From Amycolatopsis acidiphila (GTDB lineage: Bacteria; Actinomycetota; Actinomycetes; Mycobacteriales; Pseudonocardiaceae), in assembly GCF_021391495.1 (NCBI RefSeq), contig NZ_CP090063.1:6820001-6884000 (forward strand): a stretch of 64,000 nucleotides of DNA, written 5' to 3'. A model generated the notes under the pieces. That model was not told the DNA's origin, did not search any database, and saw only the letters and a list, made by a program, of their open reading frames with translations. The stretch's first letter is position 1. Each line of letters begins with the position of its first letter. A program made the translations under genes and the position numbers. This document shows, piece by piece, positions 56,087-64,000 of this stretch.

Positions 56087-56692
56087 ATGACGGCAAGGGT
56101 CGAAAATGTGGTCACGTCGGGTGTGTTCGAGCTCGACGGCGGCAGCTGGGACGTCGACAACAACGTGTGGCTGATCGGTGATGACAGCGAGGTCTTCGTG
56201 ATCGACGCCGCGCACGACGCGGATGCCATCGCCAAGGCGGTCGGCGAGCGGACCGTGCGGGCGATCATCTGCACGCACGCGCACAACGATCATGTCAACG
56301 CCGCGCCCGCGTTGTCCGAGCGCACCGGTGCGCCGATCCTGCTGCACCCGGAGGACCGCGTGCTGTGGGACCTGACCCACGCGGACGTCGCGCCGGACGC
56401 GGAGCTGGCCGACGGGCAGATCCTGACGATCGCGGGCACGGACCTGTCGGTGCTGCACACGCCAGGCCACGCGCCGGGCGCGGTGTGCCTGTACTCGCAG
56501 GAGCTCGGGGTGGTGTTCACCGGGGACACGCTGTTCTCCGGCGGTCCCGGCGCGACCGGCCGCTCGTACTCCGACCACCCGACGATCGTGCGGTCGATCC
56601 GCACCAAGCTGTTCGCGCTGCCGGAGGACACGGTGGTCAACACCGGTCACGGCGAGTCGACCACGATCGGCGCCGAGAAGGCGAACGTCTAA
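56087..56692 (+). CDS. Metallo-beta-lactamase-fold hydrolase (glyoxalase II-like)
   Basis: 201 residues. The zinc motif HxHxDH is THAHNDHVNA, with other ligands in LHTPGHAPGA, FTGDTLF and NTGHGEST. Its size and simplicity fit thioester hydrolases of the glyoxalase II type; mycothiol or another thiol could be the leaving group here, since mshB shows the cell makes mycothiol. That is inference. It is downstream of the aldo-keto reductase in the same run and followed by a hairpin. Confidence 0.92.
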   Translation: MTARVENVVTSGVFELDGGSWDVDNNVWLIGDDSEVFVIDAAHDADAIAKAVGERTVRAIICTHAHNDHVNAAPALSERTGAPILLHPEDRVLWDLTHADVAPDAELADGQILTIAGTDLSVLHTPGHAPGAVCLYSQELGVVFTGDTLFSGGPGATGRSYSDHPTIVRSIRTKLFALPEDTVVNTGHGESTTIGAEKANV

Positions 56693-56700
56693 GTGTTTCT

Positions 56701-56717
56701 AAGCGGCGGAGCCGCTT
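56701..56717 (+). terminator. Short stem-loop after the MBL hydrolase gene
   Basis: AAGCGGC-GGA-GCCGCTT is a perfect 7-bp stem nine bases past the stop. The GGA loop is the same as in the repeat hairpins at 6.8 kb and 62.0 kb. Confidence 0.5.
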
Positions 56718-56781
56718 GCTGTGGGGCACGCGGCTTGCACCGCTACCCGCACCGCCACGCAGGCCACTTCAAAACCAGTTT

Positions 56782-58694
<1,913 letters not shown>

Positions 58695-58713
58695 GAGGGG
58701 GCGGCGCCGGCCG

Positions 58714-60105
58714 TCAGCCGTGGTCCTCCAGCATCTCGGTGACCAGAGCCGCGATCGGCGAGCGCTCCGAGCGGGTCAGCGTGACGTGCGCGAAGAGAGG
58801 GTGGCCCTTCAGCTTCTCGATCACCGCGGACACGCCGTCGTGCCGCCCGACCCGCAGGTTGTCCCGCTGCGCGACGTCGTGCGTCAGCACCACGCGTGAG
58901 GCCGTGCCCAGGCGGGACAACACGGTGAGCAGCACGTTGCGCTCCAGCGACTGCGCCTCGTCCACGATCACGAACGCGTCGTGCAGCGAGCGGCCGCGGA
59001 TGTGGGTCAGCGGCAGGACCTCCAGCATCCCGCGGTCGAAGACCTCGTCGAGCACCTCCTGGCTGACCAGCGCGCCGAGGGTGTCGAACACCGCCTGCGC
59101 CCACGGCTGCATCTTCTCGCTCTCGGAACCGGGCAGGTAGCCCAGATCCTGGCCACCGACGGCGTAGACCGGGCGGAACACCACGACCTTGCGGTGCTCA
59201 CGCCGTTCCAGCACCGACTCCAGGCCCGCGCACAGCGCCAGCGCCGACTTGCCGGTACCCGCGCGGCCACCGAGGGAGACGATCCCGACCTCGGGGTCGA
59301 GCAGCAGGTCGAGCGCGATGCGCTGCTCGGCGGAGCGGCCGTGCAGGCCGAACGCCTCCCGGTCGCCGCGCACGAGCCGCACCTTCTTCTCGGCGGTGAC
59401 CCGCCCCAGCGCCGCCGAACCGCCGCCGAGCAGCCGCAACCCGGTGTGGCACGGCAGCTCGCCGACCTCGGGCTGGCCGTACTCGGCGAGGTCGACCGCG
59501 CCGTTCGAGAACAGCGCGTCGATCGCCTCGTGCGGCACGTCGACGTCCGCCATCCCGGTCCAGCCCGACGGGGTGACCTCCTGGGCGCGGTACTCGTCGG
59601 CGTCCAGGCCGACCGCACCGGCCTTCACCCGCAGTGGGATGTCCTTCGTCACCAGGGTGACGGTCTTGCGCTCCACGGCGAGGTTCAGCGCGCACGCGAG
59701 GATCCGGTGGTCGTTCGAGTCGGTCCGGAATCCGGGCGGCAGCACAGTGGGGTCGGAGTGGTTCAGCTCGACGTGCAGGGTGCCGCCGGCGTCCCCGATC
59801 GGCACCGGCGCGTCCAGGCGGCCGTAGGTGCGCCGCAGGTCGTCGAGCATGCGCAGGGACTCCCGCGCGAACCAGCCCAGTTCGGGATGATGCCGTTTCG
59901 CCTCCAGTTCGCTGATCACGACCAGCGGCAGCACGACGGCGTGCTCGGCGAACCTGGTGAGCGCCCACGGGTCCGAGAGCAGGACCGACGTGTCGAGCAC
60001 ATAGGTGTGCCGCTGGATTTCTGGGGATAGCGGACCAGCCGCTGAGTCTCCGGTGCCTTCCGCACCGGAGGACGAGGCCTTTCGGGGCAAACGCTGCGCA
60101 GTCAC
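58714..60105 (-). CDS. phoH2: PIN-PhoH protein (PhoH2-like RNase/helicase)
   Basis: 463 residues. The N-terminal PIN nuclease domain ([33 protein letters not shown]) is joined to a PhoH ATPase with Walker [13 protein letters not shown] and Walker [14 protein letters not shown]. Mycobacterial PhoH2 unwinds and cleaves RNA and is paired with a small antitoxin, PhoAT. The GTG at 60105 has GGGAGA upstream. It is preceded by a 349-nt leader with a 39-codon ORF and hairpins. Confidence 0.95.
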   Translation of the reverse strand: MTAQRLPRKASSSGAEGTGDSAAGPLSPEIQRHTYVLDTSVLLSDPWALTRFAEHAVVLPLVVISELEAKRHHPELGWFARESLRMLDDLRRTYGRLDAPVPIGDAGGTLHVELNHSDPTVLPPGFRTDSNDHRILACALNLAVERKTVTLVTKDIPLRVKAGAVGLDADEYRAQEVTPSGWTGMADVDVPHEAIDALFSNGAVDLAEYGQPEVGELPCHTGLRLLGGGSAALGRVTAEKKVRLVRGDREAFGLHGRSAEQRIALDLLLDPEVGIVSLGGRAGTGKSALALCAGLESVLERREHRKVVVFRPVYAVGGQDLGYLPGSESEKMQPWAQAVFDTLGALVSQEVLDEVFDRGMLEVLPLTHIRGRSLHDAFVIVDEAQSLERNVLLTVLSRLGTASRVVLTHDVAQRDNLRVGRHDGVSAVIEKLKGHPLFAHVTLTRSERSPIAALVTEMLEDHG

Positions 60106-60454
60106 GACGGCATCTCCCTTAGGCGTGGCACCACGCCCGCACTCGCTGGGCCGGGCACCGCCCTGGCTGGCCGTCCGTCCGCCGTCGCCGTTTCGCGTCA
60201 GCGGGCGTGGCCAAGAGGGCCGGGTGCCGGCCCCCTCGTGTGTTGTGCGAACGACGTCACGGCTGGTACCGCCGTCGTTCCCTCAACTACTGCCACGTCC
60301 AGGGCCTCCCGCGATGGTCCGCAAGGTCACGCACCATCACTTCGGAAGTTACCTGCGATTCCCGGATCTTGCAGGCAGCCAGGCAGGTGATTCGCCAAGT
60401 TGTCATCTCACCGACGGTAGATTTGACGTGGCCTGCTGAACACGTTCGGTGATG
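60106..60454 (-). other. Structured leader between uppS and phoH2
   Basis: On the minus strand this stretch holds a 39-codon ORF (60287-60406), a stem GAACGACG/CGTCGTTC just after it (about 60245-60280), then a strong hairpin whose arms are GGGGCCGG and CCGGCCC (about 60215-60235, loop CAC), and finally GCGTGG-TG-CCACGC next to the phoH2 ribosome site. The density of hairpins suggests control of phoH2 after transcription starts. Confidence 0.5.
60287..60406 (-). CDS. Putative 39-aa leader protein upstream of phoH2
   Basis: The frame starts at ATG 60406, with GGTGAG just before it, and reads MTTWRITCLAACKIRE, then SQVTSEVMVRDLADHRGRP and a WTWQ end. It has two Cys, three Trp and no membrane segment. 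The residue content looks gene-like. In mycobacteria a small antitoxin gene precedes phoH2; whether this product corresponds to PhoAT, is a regulatory leader peptide, or is not translated cannot be settled from sequence. Confidence 0.45.
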   Translation of the reverse strand: MTTWRITCLAACKIRESQVTSEVMVRDLADHRGRPWTWQ

Positions 60455-61231
60455 TCAAGCACCGAATCGGCGATGCCGCCAGGCGTAGTCGCGCACCGCT
60501 CGCAGGAAGTCGACCCTGCGGAAGGCGGGCCAGTAGGCCTCCGTGAACCAGAACTCCGAATGCGCCGACTGCCAGAGCAGGAAGCCGGAAAGCCGCTGTT
60601 CACCGGAGGTCCGGATGATCAGGTCGGGGTCCGGCTGGCCCGAGGTGTAGAGGTGCTCGGAGATGTGGTCGACGTCGAGGATCTTGGCCAGCTCGCGGAT
60701 CGAGGTGCCCTCGTCGGCGTGCTGCAGCAGCAGTTTCTTGACCGCGTCCGCGATCTCCTGGCGGCCGCCGTAGCCGACCGCGATGTTGACCTCCATGCCC
60801 TTGCGGCCCTCGGTGCGCGCGGCGGCGGCCTTGAGGCTGCGGGCCATGTCGGCCGGGAGGAGCTCCAGTGCGCCGACCATGCGCAGCCGCCAGGGCGTCT
60901 CGGGGGCGGCCAGCTCGTCGACCACGTCGACGATGATCTTCAGCAGGGCCTCGACCTCCTCGTGCGCGCGCAGGAGGTTGTCGGTCGAGAGCAGCCACAG
61001 GGTGACCACCTCGACATCCGCCTCGCGGCACCAGGACAGGAAGTCGGCGATCTTCTTCGCCCCGGCGCGGTGCCCGTCCGCGACGTCGGTGAAGCCGGCT
61101 TCGCGCGCCCAGCGACGGTTGCCGTCGAGCATGATCGCGATATGGCGAGGGTGCCGTCCGGCGGCCTGCTGGATCAGTCGCTTGCCGTAGACGGTGTAGG
61201 CGATGCGGGACCCGATAGCGCGAAGACTCAC
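60455..61231 (-). CDS. uppS: Z-prenyl diphosphate synthase (UppS family)
   Basis: 258 residues. Catalytic Asp is in IAIMLDGNRRWAREAG, followed by GHRAGAKKI, LSTDNLLR, and the end RTSGEQRLSGFLLWQSAHSE. It lies divergent from a hemolysin III gene, as mycobacterial Rv1086 does, which makes short-chain Z,E-farnesyl diphosphate; product length here is inferred from that synteny. The GTG at 61231 is preferred over a TTG three codons earlier. No strong ribosome site is seen. Confidence 0.92.
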   Translation of the reverse strand: MSLRAIGSRIAYTVYGKRLIQQAAGRHPRHIAIMLDGNRRWAREAGFTDVADGHRAGAKKIADFLSWCREADVEVVTLWLLSTDNLLRAHEEVEALLKIIVDVVDELAAPETPWRLRMVGALELLPADMARSLKAAAARTEGRKGMEVNIAVGYGGRQEIADAVKKLLLQHADEGTSIRELAKILDVDHISEHLYTSGQPDPDLIIRTSGEQRLSGFLLWQSAHSEFWFTEAYWPAFRRVDFLRAVRDYAWRHRRFGA

Positions 61232-61318
61232 GTCGGCCAAGCGTACGCAGTCGGTGTGAGAGCGTGGTTCCGGCCACGGAGACTGGCATAAAACCTACGG
61301 ACCCGTAACCTGAAACGC

Positions 61319-61987
61319 GTGACCGTCGAGACCGAATCCGACTTCGTGGACACCCGACCGCGCCTTCGTGGTCATCTGCATTTCTGGTCGTTCTTCGGTG
61401 CGCTGATCTGCGCCGTGGTGCTCGTCGCCATGGCCGGCGCGACGGTATCGGCGACGGCTGCCGTCGCGACGTCGGTGTACGGGCTGACCGTGATGGGCGT
61501 CTTCGGCGTGAGCGCGCTGTACCACCGGCGGATCTGGAGCCCGCGCGGGTACAAGTGGATGAAGCGCGCGGACCACTCGATGATCTTCCTGTTCATCGCC
61601 GGGACGTACACGCCGTTCACGGTGCTGTCCATGTCGAAGCCGACCGGCTGGGTGATCCTGGGCGTCGTGTGGGGCGGGGCCCTGGCCGGGGTGGCGTTGA
61701 AGATGCTGTGGCCGGGGGCGCCGCGCTGGCTGGGCGTGCCGATCTACATCGCACTCGGCTGGGTGGCCATCTTCGTGCTGCCGGAGCTGGCCCGCCACGC
61801 CGGCATCGCGGCCCTGGTGCTGCTCCTCGTGGGCGGCTTGTTCTACACCGTCGGCGCGGTGTTCTACGGGACCCGCTGGCCCAACCACTGGCCGAACACC
61901 TTCGGGTACCACGAGTTCTTCCACGCGTGCACCGTGCTGGCGGCGATCTCGCACTACGTGGCGATCTGGCTGGCGGTGTTCGCTTAG
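61319..61987 (+). CDS. Hemolysin III/TrhA-family membrane protein
   Basis: 222 residues with seven helices. The metal-binding pattern of the PAQR-like superfamily is present: SALYHRRIW, ADHSMIFLFIAGTYTP and FGYHEFFHACTV. Such proteins affect membrane lipid homeostasis. The GTG at 61319 directly follows the divergent promoter region shared with uppS. A dispersed repeat starts at its stop codon. Confidence 0.93.
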   Translation: MTVETESDFVDTRPRLRGHLHFWSFFGALICAVVLVAMAGATVSATAAVATSVYGLTVMGVFGVSALYHRRIWSPRGYKWMKRADHSMIFLFIAGTYTPFTVLSMSKPTGWVILGVVWGGALAGVALKMLWPGAPRWLGVPIYIALGWVAIFVLPELARHAGIAALVLLLVGGLFYTVGAVFYGTRWPNHWPNTFGYHEFFHACTVLAAISHYVAIWLAVFA

Positions 61988-62060
61988 GGAGCACCTCGCG
62001 CGGAGCGCGAGGGGGGCGGCCGGGCGCGGCCATTCCTGGCTGCCGTTGCCGGGTTCGCCT
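61987..62060 (+). repeat. Dispersed repeat, copy B (uninterrupted)
   Basis: The sequence GGGAGCACCTCGCGCGGAGC (start) continues without a break into GGGGCGGCCGGGCGCGGCC and ends at GTTCGCCT. It matches 6787-6813 joined to 6897-6944. It contains the hairpin CCTCGCGC-GGA-GCGCGAGG and lies between the convergent hlyIII and acyl-CoA dehydrogenase genes, where it may also work as a terminator. Confidence 0.75.
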
Positions 62061-62139
62061 GGGGTGGGGCTGGGCGCTGTCGGGTTCGGCTTCGGTGGGT
62101 GACGGGGCAGTGTCGAGAACGCCGTGGTGGGGCCCCACG

Positions 62140-64000
62140 TCAACCCTCCAGCATCTCCGCCTTCAGGAACGCCTCCGGGATCGCGAAGGCATCCACCAGC
62201 AGGCGCGCGTGGGGGCGCAACTGGCGGCACAGGTCGTTCACCGCGGCGACGATCGCCTTCGCGCGGGCTGAGGTGATGCGGCCGTGCTCGAGGAACCACG
62301 CGCGATCCTCCTCGATGTTCGACAGCACGTACAAGTCGCACAACTTGCCCAGCAGTTCGGCCGCTTCGGCGTCACCACAGCGCTCGATCGCCGCGACGAA
62401 CGCTTCCAGCACCACCCGGTCGACGTGCACCTGCGCCGCCCGCAGGATGTGGTCCTGCGCGTTGTTGAAGGCGTCGAACGGATCGTCGCGCGCCGCCGCG
62501 CGCAGCCGACGCGCCGCGCCCTCCAGCACGTGCTTCTCGCGGTCCTCGAACAGCGTCAACTGCCACCCGCGGTCGAGCAGCACACCCTCGTCGTCACGGC
62601 CCGGGGCGGCGTCGGCGAGGCGGTCGATGACCTTGCGCGCCGCGGTCCGCTCGATGACCGTCTCCACGACCTGCTCCGCCACGAACCGCGCCGTCGCCAG
62701 CGGGCTCAGGTCCGCGAAGTGGTCACGGTAATTCGTCAGCAGGCCCTTCGCGACCAGCTGCAGCAACACCGTGTTGTCACCCTCGAACGTGGTGAACACG
62801 TCGGTGTCCGCCTTCAGCCCGGCGAGCACGTTCGCGGCCAGGTATCCCGCGCCACCACACGCTTCCCGCGCGGTCTGGATGGACCGCGTCGCGTTCCAGG
62901 TGGCCGTCGCCTTGATGCCGGCCGCCCGCGACTCCAGCTCCCGTTGCGTGTGGTCGTCGACGTCCGTCGCGCCCTGGACGTCGTGCAGCGCGCGGACGAG
63001 CTCCTCCTGCGCGAAGTGCAGCGCGTAGGTCCTCGCCAGCGCGGGCAGCAGCTTCCGCTGGTGCGCGAGGTAGTCCAGCAGCACGACCTCCCCCGAGCCG
63101 TCGGGCCGCTCGAACTGCCGCCGCCGCTCGGCGTACCGGACGGCGAGCGCGAGCGCCCGTTCCGTCGCGCTGATCGCCGCGCCCGCCACGCTGATCCGGC
63201 CCCGGATGAGCGTGCCGAGCATGGTGAAGAACCGCCGGCTGTCGCTTTCGATCGCGCTCGAGTACGTGCCGTCCTCGGCGACGTCGGCGTACCGGTTGAG
63301 CAACGCCTCCCGGGGTACGCGCACGGAACGGAACGTCAGGCGCCCGTTGTCCACGCCGTTGAGACCGGCCTTGCGCCCGCAGTCCGCGATCTCGACGCCC
63401 GGCATCGGCTCGCCCAGCTCGTTGCGGATCGGCACCAGGAACGCGTGCACGCCACGGCTTTCCCCGCCGGTGACCAGCTGTGCGAACACCACCGCCATGC
63501 GCCCGTCGCGGGCCGCGTTGCCGATGTAGTCCTTGCGGGCCTCCCTATCGGGGGTGTCGATGACGAACTGACGCGTCTGCGGGTCGTACGTCGCCGTCGT
63601 GCGCAGGTGCTGGACGTCCGAACCGTGGCCCGTCTCCGTCATCGCGAAGCAGCCCGGCAGGTCCAGGTCCATGATCCGGGCGAGGTAGCGCTTGTGGTGC
63701 AGCTCGGTGCCGAGCAGCTGCACGGCACCGCCGAACAGCCCCCACTGCACACCGGACTTGACCATCAGCGACAGGTCACCGTGCCCGAGCAGCTCGAACG
63801 AGACCACCGAACCGCCGATGTCCCCGCCGCCGCCGTACTCGCGGGCGAAGCCGAGCCGGGGCTGCCCGGTTTTCGCCAGCGCGTGCAGCTGTTCGAGCAC
63901 CCACGAGCGGTAGTCCTCGGTGCCGATGTCATGCGGCTCGTCATAGGCGTTCTCCGCCATCTGCGCCCGGACGTCACGCCGCAGTGCCGCCCAGTGCCCA
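62140..64000 (-). CDS. Acyl-CoA dehydrogenase/oxidase family, N-terminus beyond window
   Basis: About 620 codons, with the frame open at the window edge. FAMTETGHGSDVQHLRTTAT is the FAD/substrate loop, and GYLAANVLAGLKADTDVFTT followed by FEGDNTVLLQ is the acyl-CoA oxidase-type hallmark. A long C-terminal helical extension (about 200 residues) is also typical of oxidase-like members. It acts on fatty acyl-CoA in beta-oxidation; whether electrons go to oxygen or ETF is not decidable here. Upstream neighbours are outside the window. Confidence 0.92.
   Translation of the reverse strand, partial: GHWAALRRDVRAQMAENAYDEPHDIGTEDYRSWVLEQLHALAKTGQPRLGFAREYGGGGDIGGSVVSFELLGHGDLSLMVKSGVQWGLFGGAVQLLGTELHHKRYLARIMDLDLPGCFAMTETGHGSDVQHLRTTATYDPQTRQFVIDTPDREARKDYIGNAARDGRMAVVFAQLVTGGESRGVHAFLVPIRNELGEPMPGVEIADCGRKAGLNGVDNGRLTFRSVRVPREALLNRYADVAEDGTYSSAIESDSRRFFTMLGTLIRGRISVAGAAISATERALALAVRYAERRRQFERPDGSGEVVLLDYLAHQRKLLPALARTYALHFAQEELVRALHDVQGATDVDDHTQRELESRAAGIKATATWNATRSIQTAREACGGAGYLAANVLAGLKADTDVFTTFEGDNTVLLQLVAKGLLTNYRDHFADLSPLATARFVAEQVVETVIERTAARKVIDRLADAAPGRDDEGVLLDRGWQLTLFEDREKHVLEGAARRLRAAARDDPFDAFNNAQDHILRAAQVHVDRVVLEAFVAAIERCGDAEAAELLGKLCDLYVLSNIEEDRAWFLEHGRITSARAKAIVAAVNDLCRQLRPHARLLVDAFAIPEAFLKAEMLEG

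Overview
The window is high-GC, densely coded DNA from an actinomycete, most likely a Pseudonocardiaceae member close to Amycolatopsis. The evidence is the genes themselves: mshB (mycothiol synthesis), a WhiB2-type iron-sulfur regulator, lpqW, sigC, guaB1, a PIN-PhoH protein and a hemolysin III/Z-prenyl synthase pair. GTG starts and GTGA/ATGA overlaps are frequent. Several blocks keep the gene order I recall from Mycobacterium tuberculosis: typA-lpqW-mshB-(Rv1171-like), and ychF / DUF6542 / ispH / Rv1109c-like / xseA / xseB / glpX / fumC / phoH2 / uppS-hlyIII. Lineage-specific genes are inserted between these blocks. No tRNA, rRNA, CRISPR array, prophage or transposase gene was seen.

Layout. 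1-4.5 kb: a partial membrane protein, whiB2, a site-2 protease, and mshB with two small downstream genes. 4.7-15 kb: a dipeptide/oligopeptide ABC transporter (fused ATPase on +, lipoprotein and two permeases on -), lpqW and typA. 15-16.9 kb: a 49-residue Cys-rich gene behind an IdeR/DtxR-like box, then trpS behind a tryptophan attenuator, and a Nudix hydrolase. 16.8-21.9 kb: a two-component system divergent from a LolA-like protein and an ABC-2 exporter. 21.9-25.7 kb: a thiamine-type ABC importer under a TPP riboswitch. 25.7-28.4 kb: pterin dehydratase, two small membrane proteins, a secreted peptidase-like protein and a cupin. 28.5-37 kb: ychF followed by a DNA-repair island (Ada-AlkA, Ogt, SbcCD, RmuC-like) with a LexA-type box between sbcD and the rmuC-like gene. 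37-47.8 kb: DUF6542, ispH, lipid-droplet-type protein, xseAB, glpX, a trypsin-like protease, ferredoxin-NADP reductase, fumC and sigC. 47.8-64 kb: TetR/EamA pair, DNA ligase B, a GT-C membrane glycosyltransferase, a second two-component system, an aldo-keto reductase, an MBL hydrolase, DUF309, guaB1, phoH2, uppS, hlyIII and a partial acyl-CoA dehydrogenase/oxidase.

The most interesting signals lie between the annotated genes. They are the IdeR box with its 49-aa Cys-rich protein; a 53-codon repeat-encoding ORF joined by GTGA overlaps to the genes on both sides; a 39-codon ORF plus hairpins in the phoH2 leader; the trpS attenuator; a Shine-Dalgarno-sequestering hairpin next to the TPP riboswitch; a LexA box in the repair island; and a cluster of palindromic elements at 6.5-7.0 kb, one of which interrupts a dispersed repeat whose uninterrupted copy is at 62 kb.
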